A stretch of 64,000 nucleotides of DNA, taken from Pedobacter glucosidilyticus DSM 23534. GTDB lineage: Bacteria; Bacteroidota; Bacteroidia; Sphingobacteriales; Sphingobacteriaceae. A model generated the notes under the pieces. That model was not told the DNA's origin. It saw only the letters and a program-made list of their open reading frames with translations, and did no database searches. The number at the start of each line of letters is the position of its first letter. The stretch's first letter is position 1. The translations under genes and the position numbers were made by a program. Positions 1 through 7,678 of the stretch are shown here, one piece after another. The stretch spans positions 62,001-126,000 of the forward strand of contig NZ_AULF01000010.1 in NCBI RefSeq assembly GCF_000425145.1, written 5' to 3'.

Positions 1-1
1 A

Positions 2-499
2 ATAGATGATATGGATGTAGAAATCATTGCAGATGGAATTCACCTACCAGCGCCTTTACTAAAACTTGTTCATAAAATAAAGGGTGTTTCTAAAACTGCC
101 TTGATTACTGATGCGATGAGAGCTGCTGGGATGCCGGAAGGAGAGGCTATACTTGGAGATTTTGAAGACGGCATTAAAGTAATTGTAGAAGATGGTGTAG
201 CTAAACTTCCCGATAGAACTGCTTTTGCAGGAAGCGTAGCAACAGCAGATAGGCTAGTAAGAACAATGATTAATGAAGCTGGAATAGCTTTAAAAGAAGC
301 TATTGAAATGATTACTGCTACACCTGCCAGAATTATGGGAATACATCATCATAAGGGTTCTATAGAAATAGGTAAAGATGCTGATTTAGTAGTATTTGAT
401 GATGATATAAATGTTAAAACTACCATTGTTAATGGAGATATTTTGTACAATAAACTTTCTCCAGCTTTCAATCCGGAAGAACTTATAAACAAAATTTAA
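2..499 (+). CDS. nagA: N-acetylglucosamine-6-phosphate deacetylase, C-terminal part
   Basis: This is the C-terminal part of NagA, the cytoplasmic amidohydrolase that deacetylates N-acetylglucosamine-6-phosphate to glucosamine-6-phosphate. The reading frame is open to the left window edge, so the N-terminus lies outside. The visible part has the family signature EIIADGIHLP and then LITDAMRAAG, where the Asp matches the metal-binding/catalytic Asp of NagA enzymes. The C-terminus shows the amidohydrolase ending GKDADLVVFDDD. The NagB-like gene follows after only 11 nt, so the two are probably co-transcribed. The substrate could be a different N-acetylated hexosamine phosphate, given the atypical NagB-like partner. 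Confidence 0.9.
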   Translation: MDDMDVEIIADGIHLPAPLLKLVHKIKGVSKTALITDAMRAAGMPEGEAILGDFEDGIKVIVEDGVAKLPDRTAFAGSVATADRLVRTMINEAGIALKEAIEMITATPARIMGIHHHKGSIEIGKDADLVVFDDDINVKTTIVNGDILYNKLSPAFNPEELINKI

Positions 500-510
500 A
501 TAGCAATATA

Positions 511-1242
511 TTGAAAACACAAATTTTAGAAAACAGAGAAAAATTAGGAGAAGTAGCTGCTAAAGAAGTTGCAGATTGTATCCATAAACTTTTACAAACC
601 GAGGAATTTATCAATCTTATTTTTGCTGCTGCCCCTTCGCAAAATGAGTTTCTTTCAAACCTATTAAACTTACCTATAGTATGGAATAGGATAAATGCTT
701 TTCACATGGATGAATATGTAGGCTTACCAGAAGACGCACCACAGGGTTTTGGAAATTTTTTAAAGAGAAATATTTTTGATAAAGCTCCTTTCAAGAGCGT
801 TAACTTGATTAATGGTAATTCCTCTTTTGTACAGGGAGAGTGCGAAAGATATACTAAAATTCTTCAAGAATTTCAGCCACACATGGTATTAATGGGCATA
901 GGAGAGAATACGCATATTGCTTTTAACGACCCTCATGTCGCAAATTTTAACGATACAGAAGCGGTTAAAGTTGTTGATTTAGACACTGCTTGTAGGCAAC
1001 AACAAGTTAATGATGGTTGTTTTGAGAATTTAAATGAAGTGCCTCTTTATGCATTAACTTTAACTATTCCAACTTTAATGTCGGCACCTCATATATTTTG
1101 CATGGTTCCCGGAGAAAAAAAATCACAAGCAGTTTTACATACACTTAAAGCAGAGATTACCGAAAATTATCCATCAACCATACTTAGAAATCACCCAAAT
1201 GTAAGTTTATTTTTAGATAAAGATAGTGCAAAGCTTATTTAA
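511..1242 (+). CDS. NagB-like glucosamine-6-phosphate deaminase/isomerase, atypical active site
   Basis: This 243-residue protein belongs to the NagB/6-phosphogluconolactonase family, whose deaminase members convert glucosamine-6-phosphate to fructose-6-phosphate and ammonia. The MDEYVGL motif (D67, E68) is intact. The second catalytic motif, normally GxxDGHIAFNEP, reads GIGENTHIAFNDP (129-141). The Asp of the His-Asp relay is therefore Asn133, and the distal Glu is Asp140, while His135 is kept. The length is slightly short of E. coli NagB (266). The start is a TTG 11 nt after nagA, and no ATG is available until Met66 inside the conserved motif. It may be a true deaminase with relaxed chemistry or an enzyme for a different phosphosugar. 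Family membership is sure; the reaction is not. Confidence 0.75.
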   Translation: MKTQILENREKLGEVAAKEVADCIHKLLQTEEFINLIFAAAPSQNEFLSNLLNLPIVWNRINAFHMDEYVGLPEDAPQGFGNFLKRNIFDKAPFKSVNLINGNSSFVQGECERYTKILQEFQPHMVLMGIGENTHIAFNDPHVANFNDTEAVKVVDLDTACRQQQVNDGCFENLNEVPLYALTLTIPTLMSAPHIFCMVPGEKKSQAVLHTLKAEITENYPSTILRNHPNVSLFLDKDSAKLI

Positions 1243-1316
1243 GGTCTCACTTTAATAAATTTCTTTGATAAAAACCAATTAAAATTTTAGTTTAGTTTTA
1301 GGAAATTTAAATATTA

Positions 1317-2381
1317 ATGGATAAAGATTCGGAAAAAGAGCTGGTAGGTGTTAAAGAAATAGCCAGAAGAGCAAAAGTATCTATTGCCACTGTAGATAGA
1401 GTTTTACACAATAGGTCTGGTGTATCAGAAAAAACCAAAGCTAAAATACAGGCAATTATAGAAGAGCTAGATTATAAGCCAAATATTTTGGCTCGCCGGC
1501 TGGCCTCAAAAAAAGTTCTTAATCTTGCTATATTAATACCAGCAGTATCTCAAGAAACAGATTATTGGAACGCTCCTTTAACAGGAATTATACAAGCAGA
1601 AGAAGAAATAGCTTCTTATGGTGTTAAAGTAAATAAGTATTTTTTTGATCAAAATGATAAAGGTTCTTTTGTACAACAAGCGAATTTTATTGTTGATAGT
1701 AATTGCGACGGAGTTTTGCTTGCACCAATGTTTATAGAGGAATCTAAATATTTTATCCAAAATTGTATTTCAAAAGGTATTCCTTATGTATTCATAAATT
1801 CTGATGTTCCAGAGCAAAATAGTTTATGTTATATTGGTCCAAATCTTTATGCTAGTGGTTATCTTGCCGCACATCTTTCAGGATTTTTAGTTGCAGATAC
1901 TGATCAAATCTTAATCGTAAATATCTCTAAAGAAATAGATAACCATCATCATCTTTTAAGAAAAGAAGAAGGTTTTAGAGAGTATTTTTCAGTTAACAAC
2001 AGAAGTAATGATATTTTCAAAATAGATATCAGGCAAACAGCATACGAATCTGTAAAAGCAAGCATGCAAAAAGCATTAGAAAATAAAAATATCAAATTAA
2101 TTTTTGTTAGTAATTCTAGGGTTTCATCAGTAGCCAGATTTTTAGAAGAATCTCATATTACAGGCTTAAAAGTGATAGGCTTTGATTTTTTAAAAGAGAA
2201 TATAGATTTCCTTAAAAAAGGAACTATTGATTTTTTAATCTGCCAAAAACCAATTGAGCAGGGATATAAAGGTATTATGACTTTGTATAACTATTTGGTT
2301 TTATCTTTAGAAGCAGAAAAAGTATACTATATGCCTATAGATATTATAACAAAAGAAAATTATCTTTATTATAGAAACTAG
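1317..2381 (+). CDS. LacI-family transcriptional regulator
   Basis: This 354-residue protein begins with a LacI helix-turn-helix (about residues 10-58: VGVKEIARRAKVSIATVDRV, then a hinge helix near PNILARRLASKK). A periplasmic-binding-protein-like effector domain (about 65-345) follows. The diverged effector domain resembles the Peripla_BP_4 group used for sugar sensing. It lies between the nagA/nagB-like pair and a series of oxidoreductase genes on the same strand, so it is the natural local regulator. Two candidate operators downstream, at 2499 and 3762, share an 11-bp core. The inducer cannot be read from the sequence. Confidence 0.9.
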   Translation: MDKDSEKELVGVKEIARRAKVSIATVDRVLHNRSGVSEKTKAKIQAIIEELDYKPNILARRLASKKVLNLAILIPAVSQETDYWNAPLTGIIQAEEEIASYGVKVNKYFFDQNDKGSFVQQANFIVDSNCDGVLLAPMFIEESKYFIQNCISKGIPYVFINSDVPEQNSLCYIGPNLYASGYLAAHLSGFLVADTDQILIVNISKEIDNHHHLLRKEEGFREYFSVNNRSNDIFKIDIRQTAYESVKASMQKALENKNIKLIFVSNSRVSSVARFLEESHITGLKVIGFDFLKENIDFLKKGTIDFLICQKPIEQGYKGIMTLYNYLVLSLEAEKVYYMPIDIITKENYLYYRN

Positions 2382-2498
2382 ATAAAGCTTTTAAGCAAAT
2401 AAATCATTATTCAGACTGATATCAACACCTTAATCTAGCTAAATATCAAAAAGTATTTTTTTAAATAATTTGGATATTTTAAAATAATAGATTAATTT

Positions 2499-2514
2499 CG
2501 GTTACGTACACGAA
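2499..2514. promoter_or_regulatory. Candidate LacI-type operator (site 1)
   Basis: The 11-mer TTACGTACACG (2502-2512), built around the palindrome TACGTA, lies 24 bp upstream of the ATG at 2536. The same 11-mer occurs on the opposite strand at 3763-3773, in front of the next oxidoreductase gene. A CG-centred palindrome beside a lacI-type gene fits LacI binding. Assignment to this regulator is inference. Confidence 0.5.
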
Positions 2515-2535
2515 AGATAACGCAATTTATAAACC

Positions 2536-3744
2536 ATGTATCACAAAAAGGCAATTACTAGAAGAAAGTTTATATCCAGAAGTGCTCTAACAATAGCTAG
2601 TTTAAGTGCATTAAACTTAACTTCTTTAGCTCAAGATAAATCAAAAAAGGTAAGATTAGCACTTATCGGTTGCGGACAAAGAGGTGCTGGTATTATAAGC
2701 GTAACAAAAAACAACCCCGAGATTCAATTTGTGGCTTTTTGTGATAATGATCCTCGTAGGTTAGCGCAAGCAAAAAAGTGGGGTAATGCACAAACTCAAT
2801 ATTATGCTGACTATAAAAAGCTGTTAGCACAAGCAAATATAGATGCCGTTGTTATTGCTAGTCCTTTATTTCTTCATTATCCAATGTGTTTAGAAGCTAT
2901 TAAAAATAAAAAACACATTTATGTAGAAAAAACCATGTCTTTTAATATTAAAGAGGCAATTTCTTTGTCTCAGATAGTCCAGAAAACTGATTTGGTTTTC
3001 CAAGTAGGACATCAATATCGTTATTACGATATGTATTACAAGGTTAAAGAAATTATAGATAAGGGATGGCTAGGTAAAATATCACATATTGAAAGTCAGT
3101 ATAACAGAAATTCTGATTGGCGCAGACCAGTTTTAAATGACCAAGAGGAGCGTGTTATAAACTGGAGATTATACAAAGAGTTTTCTGGAGGGCTAGTAGC
3201 AGAGCTTTGCGCTCATCAAATAGATGTTGTAAATTGGTTACTTGGTTCGAACCCTAAGAAAGTAATGGGTTTAGGAGGTATAGATTATTGGAAAGATGGG
3301 AGAGATACCTATGATAACATTAGGGTAATTTATGAATACGAGGATGGTATAAAATCTTGTGTAACATCAGTATCTAATAATCAACACAATAGTTATAATA
3401 TAAAAATATTAGGTTCTAAAGGAACTTTAGATATCAAAAGAAGTAGCGTTTATTTTTATCCTGAACCAGCGAAAAAAGAAATTGGAACTGTAGATGGAGT
3501 TAGCGGTGCAACTCTTGAAGTTTATAAACCTGGTGAGGCTAAGGAAATTAAATATTCGTCTCCAGATGGAGCGGATAGAGACCCAACTGTTTATGCGTTA
3601 TTAGATTTTGTAAGTTGCATTGCAAACAATAAAAAACCATTTTGTGATGTAAATGTAGGTAAGAACGTTGCTATTGCTGTTCACATGGCAAATACTGCAA
3701 TAGAAACGGGTAATACACAATATTGGAAAGAAGAATATTCTTAG
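2536..3744 (+). CDS. Gfo/Idh/MocA-family oxidoreductase with Tat leader (1)
   Basis: This 402-residue NAD(P)-dependent sugar oxidoreductase family protein starts with a twin-arginine-type leader (TRRKFISRSA, then a hydrophobic stretch to about residue 32), predicting folded export to the periplasm. The Rossmann motif is GCGQRG (45-50). The usual catalytic EKP motif reads EKT (131-133): the Lys is kept but the Pro is lost. A conserved substrate-side His is seen in AELCAHQIDVVNW. The gene lies directly downstream of the LacI regulator, with a candidate operator 24 bp before the start. The substrate is unknown. GH109-type glycosidases also belong to this fold, so hydrolysis by redox chemistry is an alternative to simple dehydrogenation. 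Confidence 0.82.
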   Translation: MYHKKAITRRKFISRSALTIASLSALNLTSLAQDKSKKVRLALIGCGQRGAGIISVTKNNPEIQFVAFCDNDPRRLAQAKKWGNAQTQYYADYKKLLAQANIDAVVIASPLFLHYPMCLEAIKNKKHIYVEKTMSFNIKEAISLSQIVQKTDLVFQVGHQYRYYDMYYKVKEIIDKGWLGKISHIESQYNRNSDWRRPVLNDQEERVINWRLYKEFSGGLVAELCAHQIDVVNWLLGSNPKKVMGLGGIDYWKDGRDTYDNIRVIYEYEDGIKSCVTSVSNNQHNSYNIKILGSKGTLDIKRSSVYFYPEPAKKEIGTVDGVSGATLEVYKPGEAKEIKYSSPDGADRDPTVYALLDFVSCIANNKKPFCDVNVGKNVAIAVHMANTAIETGNTQYWKEEYS

Positions 3745-3761
3745 TAATATACTTACCTAAA

Positions 3762-3777
3762 ACGTGTACGTAAACGT
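3762..3777. promoter_or_regulatory. Candidate LacI-type operator (site 2)
   Basis: ACGTGTACGTAAACGT is a 16-bp palindrome with a single mismatched pair, centred on TACGTA. Its core CGTGTACGTAA is the exact reverse complement of the core at 2502-2512. It lies in the 136-bp gap before the second oxidoreductase gene (start 3881). Near-perfect symmetry and the repeat near a lacI-type gene support an operator. The binding protein is inferred. Confidence 0.6.
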
Positions 3778-3880
3778 AAATTTCTTTAGTTTAGATTTTG
3801 ATTTTTAAAAATTATTAACATATTAAGGAGCTTTATAATTAATTTACGAAATTATTAGCTATAAATTTAAATATAGGGAT

Positions 3881-4900
3881 ATGAAACACCAATATAACAG
3901 AAGAAAATTTATTGAAATGGCAGCCGTAGCTGGTACTAGCATAGGTTTATCAGGAATATTAAATCCTGTGATGGCTAAAGCTCCTTTGCAGAAAGGTAAA
4001 AGGGTAGGTATCATAGGTTTAGATACCTCACATGCTGTAGCCTTTACAAAAACATTAAATGCAGCAGACACAGCAGGTGTTTATTTAGGTTATAAAGTAG
4101 TAGCTGCGTACCCTCAAGGTAGTTTAGATATTAGAAGTAGCATAGAACGTGTACCTGGTTACATAGAAGATGTTAAAAAACTAGGTGTAGAAATTGTTTC
4201 ATCTATTGATGAATTATTAAAAAAAGTTGATGTTGTTTTGCTAGAAACCAATGATGGTAGGAGACATTTAGAACAAGCTTTACCTGTTTTAAAAGCTGGT
4301 AAACATATGTTTATTGATAAGCCTATTGCTGCTTCTTTAGCAGATGCTACGGCTATATTTAAGGCTTCAGAAAAATATAAAACTCCAATATTTTCATCCT
4401 CATCATTAAGGTATATGGAAGGTTTGGAAGAGGCCAGAAATGGAAAATTTGGCAAAGTATTAGGTGCTCAAACTTATAGTCCTTCTCCTTTAGAACCTAC
4501 GCATCCTGATTTCTTTTGGTATGGTATACATGGTGTAGAAATGCTCTTTACGATTATGGGAACAGGTTGTAAATCGGTATCCAGAGTACATACAGCAGAT
4601 ACCGATTTAGTTGTTGGGCTTTGGGAAGGTAACAGAATTGGAACTTTTAGAGGTTTAAGATCGGGTAAAAGAGATTATGGCATTACTGTTTTTGGAGAGA
4701 ATGATATTGTTGAGCTTAATAACTTTAAAGGTTATAATCCTCTATTACAAAAGATTGTGAGATTTTTTGAAACGGGAGAGGCACCGGTAAATCCAAAAGA
4801 AACACTAGAAATTTGCGCTTTTATTGAGGCTGCAGATGAGAGTAAGAAAAATAACGGTGCATCAGTAAATATTGAAGCTGTTTTTAATAAGGTTAAATAA
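3881..4900 (+). CDS. Gfo/Idh/MocA-family oxidoreductase with Tat leader (2)
   Basis: This 339-residue protein is shorter than its neighbours. The leader NRRKFIEMAAVAG followed by a hydrophobic run to about residue 33 is Tat-like. The dinucleotide-binding loop is unusual (IIGLDTSHAVAF, 44-55) rather than GxGxxG. The catalytic motif is DKP (146-148) and the C-terminal half has WYGIHGVEML, where the His is a candidate catalytic residue. The unusual GLDTSH loop places it in a distinct Bacteroidota subgroup of the family. It is separated from the preceding gene by a gap with a near-perfect palindrome, and the next gene starts 17 nt after its stop, so it likely begins the transcript of the next genes. 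Confidence 0.82.
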   Translation: MKHQYNRRKFIEMAAVAGTSIGLSGILNPVMAKAPLQKGKRVGIIGLDTSHAVAFTKTLNAADTAGVYLGYKVVAAYPQGSLDIRSSIERVPGYIEDVKKLGVEIVSSIDELLKKVDVVLLETNDGRRHLEQALPVLKAGKHMFIDKPIAASLADATAIFKASEKYKTPIFSSSSLRYMEGLEEARNGKFGKVLGAQTYSPSPLEPTHPDFFWYGIHGVEMLFTIMGTGCKSVSRVHTADTDLVVGLWEGNRIGTFRGLRSGKRDYGITVFGENDIVELNNFKGYNPLLQKIVRFFETGEAPVNPKETLEICAFIEAADESKKNNGASVNIEAVFNKVK

Positions 4901-4916
4901 AATTTGTACAAATAAG

Positions 4917-6272
4917 ATGAAACAAGATAACGAAAATACAAGAAGAAGTTTTATAAAAACAGCGGTAACAGGTGCTGCTGCTGTTACTTTTGGAGGTATA
5001 TTACCCGGTTTTAGTGCCAAAAGTTATGCAAGTATTTTAGGAGCCAATGAAAGAGTAAGAGTAGCCATGATGGGAGTAAATGCAAGAGGTTTAGCTTTAG
5101 CTACTAACTTTTCATCTCAGCCAAATTGTGAGGTTATATATGTTTGTGACGTTGACGAAAGAGCAACAAACAAATGTATTGCTAAAGTAGAGGCAGCTCA
5201 AAATAAAAAAACTAAAGCTCAGCCAGATTTTAGAAAAGCCCTTGAAGATAAAAATTTAGATGCTTTGGTTGTAGCAGCGCCAGATCATTGGCATGCACCT
5301 GCAGCTATTCTAGCATCAAAAGCTGGTAAACATGTTTATTTAGAGAAACCTTGTGGACATAACCCGAATGAGGGGGAGCTACTGATTGCTGCTGTTAACA
5401 AGTATAAAAATGTTATACAAATGGGTAATCAAAGGAGATCTTGGCCAAATGTTGTAGCAGGTATTAAGGAGTTACATAATGGGCTTATAGGTAGACCATA
5501 TTTTGCTAAAACATGGTATACTAACAGTCGTAAATCTATTGGAATAGGAAAAGAAACACCGGTACCAGCATGGCTTAACTATGATTTATGGCAAGGTCCT
5601 GCTCCGCGTAAAACGTTTAAAGATAATCTTATACATTATAATTGGCATTGGTTCTGGCATTGGGGAACAGGTGAGGCATTAAACAATGGTACACACATGG
5701 TAGATCTTGCTAGATGGGGTTTAGGGGTTGATTACCCTACTAAAGTTACCTCAAATGGTGGAAGATATCATTATAAAGATGACTGGGAAACTCCAGATAC
5801 CCAAATTATTAATATGGAGTTTGATAACAATACTTTTATCAGTTGGGAAGGAAGAAGTTGTAATGGTGCACCAATAGAAGGAAGTGCTGTTGGGGTTATT
5901 TTTTATGGAGAAACAGGATCTTTACAAATTGATGGAACAAACGGATATAAAGTTTATGATTTAAAAGGGAAGCTTATCAAAGAAGTTAAAGACGATAACA
6001 AAGTAGAAACTTCTAGTCTTACGAACCCTTCTCAAGCATTAGATGCTTTCCATCTTCAAAACTTTTTTGATGCTATTAAGGAAGGAAGCGCATTAAACTC
6101 AGATATTATTAGCGGACATCAAAGTACTCTACTAGTTCAATTAGGAAATATTTCATTAAGATCGGGTACTGCATTAAATATTAATCCTAAAAATGGTAGA
6201 ATTTTAAATAATCCTGAGGCAATGAAATATTGGAGCAGAACTTACGAACCAGGTTGGGAACCTACAATTTAA
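4917..6272 (+). CDS. Gfo/Idh/MocA-family oxidoreductase with Tat leader (3)
   Basis: This is a 451-residue protein. The start is placed at the ATG at 4917, because the upstream in-frame codons overlap the previous gene and would mask the twin-arginine leader NTRRSFIKTAVTGA. After the leader come a Rossmann domain with GVNARG (53-58), the motif APDHWHAPAA (121-130) and a canonical EKP (143-145). The long C-terminal domain is rich in Trp and His (HYNWHWFWHWGTGEALNNG). These traits are typical of the large Tat-exported Gfo/Idh/MocA group of Bacteroidota, some of which act on glycosides. The permease follows 20 nt downstream. The substrate is unknown. Confidence 0.85.
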   Translation: MKQDNENTRRSFIKTAVTGAAAVTFGGILPGFSAKSYASILGANERVRVAMMGVNARGLALATNFSSQPNCEVIYVCDVDERATNKCIAKVEAAQNKKTKAQPDFRKALEDKNLDALVVAAPDHWHAPAAILASKAGKHVYLEKPCGHNPNEGELLIAAVNKYKNVIQMGNQRRSWPNVVAGIKELHNGLIGRPYFAKTWYTNSRKSIGIGKETPVPAWLNYDLWQGPAPRKTFKDNLIHYNWHWFWHWGTGEALNNGTHMVDLARWGLGVDYPTKVTSNGGRYHYKDDWETPDTQIINMEFDNNTFISWEGRSCNGAPIEGSAVGVIFYGETGSLQIDGTNGYKVYDLKGKLIKEVKDDNKVETSSLTNPSQALDAFHLQNFFDAIKEGSALNSDIISGHQSTLLVQLGNISLRSGTALNINPKNGRILNNPEAMKYWSRTYEPGWEPTI

Positions 6273-6292
6273 TTCAAAGCCGAGAATCAAAC

Positions 6293-7627
6293 ATGAAAAA
6301 TCAATTAGCATCAGTAGATGTAAACTCATTAAGTAAGCGTGATACTACTATTTCTATCGTTATCATAGCACTTCTATTCTTTATTTTCGGTTTTGTAAGT
6401 TGGATAAACGCTATTCTTATACCATATTTCAAAATAGCTTGTGAGCTTACTAATTTTCAATCGTATTTAGTAACCTTTGCATTTTATATATCTTATTTTG
6501 TAATGTCGGTGCCATCATCATTTCTTTTAAAAAAGGTTGGTTTTAAAAGAGGAATGATGATTGGTTTCTGGACAATGGCTGTTGGTGCATTCATTTTTGT
6601 ACCCGCAGCCTTTACCAGAACTTATGAGATTTTTTTAATAGGGTTATTTACTTTAGGTTCTGGTTTAGCTATACTTCAAACAGCGGCAAATCCGTATATT
6701 ACCGTTTTAGGAGCAAAAGAAAGAGCAGCCCAGCGCATCAGTATTATGGGGATATGCAATAAAGGAGCTGGTATTTTGGCACCTTTAATTTTTGCAGCCG
6801 TTATTCTTAAAGCTACAGATGGCGAATTATTTAAGCAACTTCCTACTATGGATGTTGCCGAAAGAAATGCCGCTTTAGATGAACTTATTAGAAGGGTAAT
6901 AGTGCCTTATGCTTGTGTAGGCACTGTACTACTTGCATTAGGTTTATTTGTAAGATATTCACCGCTGCCCGAAATAAATACTGAAAAGGAAAGTGAAGAA
7001 GTTGCTATGGCTAATTCTGATAAAACAAGTATTTTTCAGTTCCCACATTTAATTTTAGGTGCAATTGCTATATTCTTACATGTAGGTACACAGGTTATCG
7101 CTATTGATACGATTATTGGATACGCAGGTTCAATGAATATCCAATTAATGGAAGCAAAAGTATTTCCTTCCTACACTTTATTTTTAACCATTTGCGGTTA
7201 TTTACTAGGTATTATCACTATTCCAAAGTTTATTAGCCAAGTTAATGCTTTAAGAATATGTACTTTTTTAGGAGCTCTTTTTACTTTGGCTATTGTATAT
7301 ACAGATGGAAATATTAATTTCTTAGGACATAATGCTGATATCTCTATTTGGTTTGTGGTCCTTTTAGGGTTTGCAAACTCCTTAGTATGGGCTGGTATTT
7401 GGCCTCTAGCTCTTGATGGTTTAGGCAGATTTACCAAACTAGGTGCTTCTATTATGATTATGGGTTTGTGTGGTAACGCTATCATACCACTGTTTTACGG
7501 TTATTTTGCCGATGAATATAGTTTGAAACAAGCTTACTGGGTTTTATTTCCATGCTATTTATATCTTATTTTTTATGCTATAAAAGGTTTTAAATTAAGA
7601 GAATGGGGCTTTAAAGCTCAATCTTAA
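6293..7627 (+). CDS. FucP/GluP-type MFS sugar permease
   Basis: This 444-residue inner-membrane protein has 12 predicted hydrophobic segments and belongs to the fucose/glucose/GlcNAc-proton symporter branch of the major facilitator superfamily. The signature GSGLAILQTAANPYITVLG (residues about 122-140) is diagnostic of that branch, as is the later GFANSLVWAGIWPLALDGLG. The start is taken at the ATG at 6293; an earlier in-frame ATG at 6230 lies inside the upstream gene. A short AT-rich palindrome follows the stop. In context it would import the product of the exported oxidoreductases, possibly an amino sugar given nagA nearby. Confidence 0.9.
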   Translation: MKNQLASVDVNSLSKRDTTISIVIIALLFFIFGFVSWINAILIPYFKIACELTNFQSYLVTFAFYISYFVMSVPSSFLLKKVGFKRGMMIGFWTMAVGAFIFVPAAFTRTYEIFLIGLFTLGSGLAILQTAANPYITVLGAKERAAQRISIMGICNKGAGILAPLIFAAVILKATDGELFKQLPTMDVAERNAALDELIRRVIVPYACVGTVLLALGLFVRYSPLPEINTEKESEEVAMANSDKTSIFQFPHLILGAIAIFLHVGTQVIAIDTIIGYAGSMNIQLMEAKVFPSYTLFLTICGYLLGIITIPKFISQVNALRICTFLGALFTLAIVYTDGNINFLGHNADISIWFVVLLGFANSLVWAGIWPLALDGLGRFTKLGASIMIMGLCGNAIIPLFYGYFADEYSLKQAYWVLFPCYLYLIFYAIKGFKLREWGFKAQS

Positions 7628-7678
7628 AAAAAGTACTTTTTAACTTTTCTATTAATAACTTCTATATTATTCTTTTTA

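Noticed and set aside
3220-3255. Sequence ggttcgaaccc that resembles a tRNA T-arm
   Set aside because: It lies inside the first oxidoreductase gene, with no acceptor or D-arm partner at the proper distance. No tRNA was found in the window by eye.
7625-7645. A-rich/T-rich palindrome after the permease stop
   Set aside because: AAAAAGTACTTTTT is symmetrical but has no GC-rich stem, so it is too weak to call a terminator.
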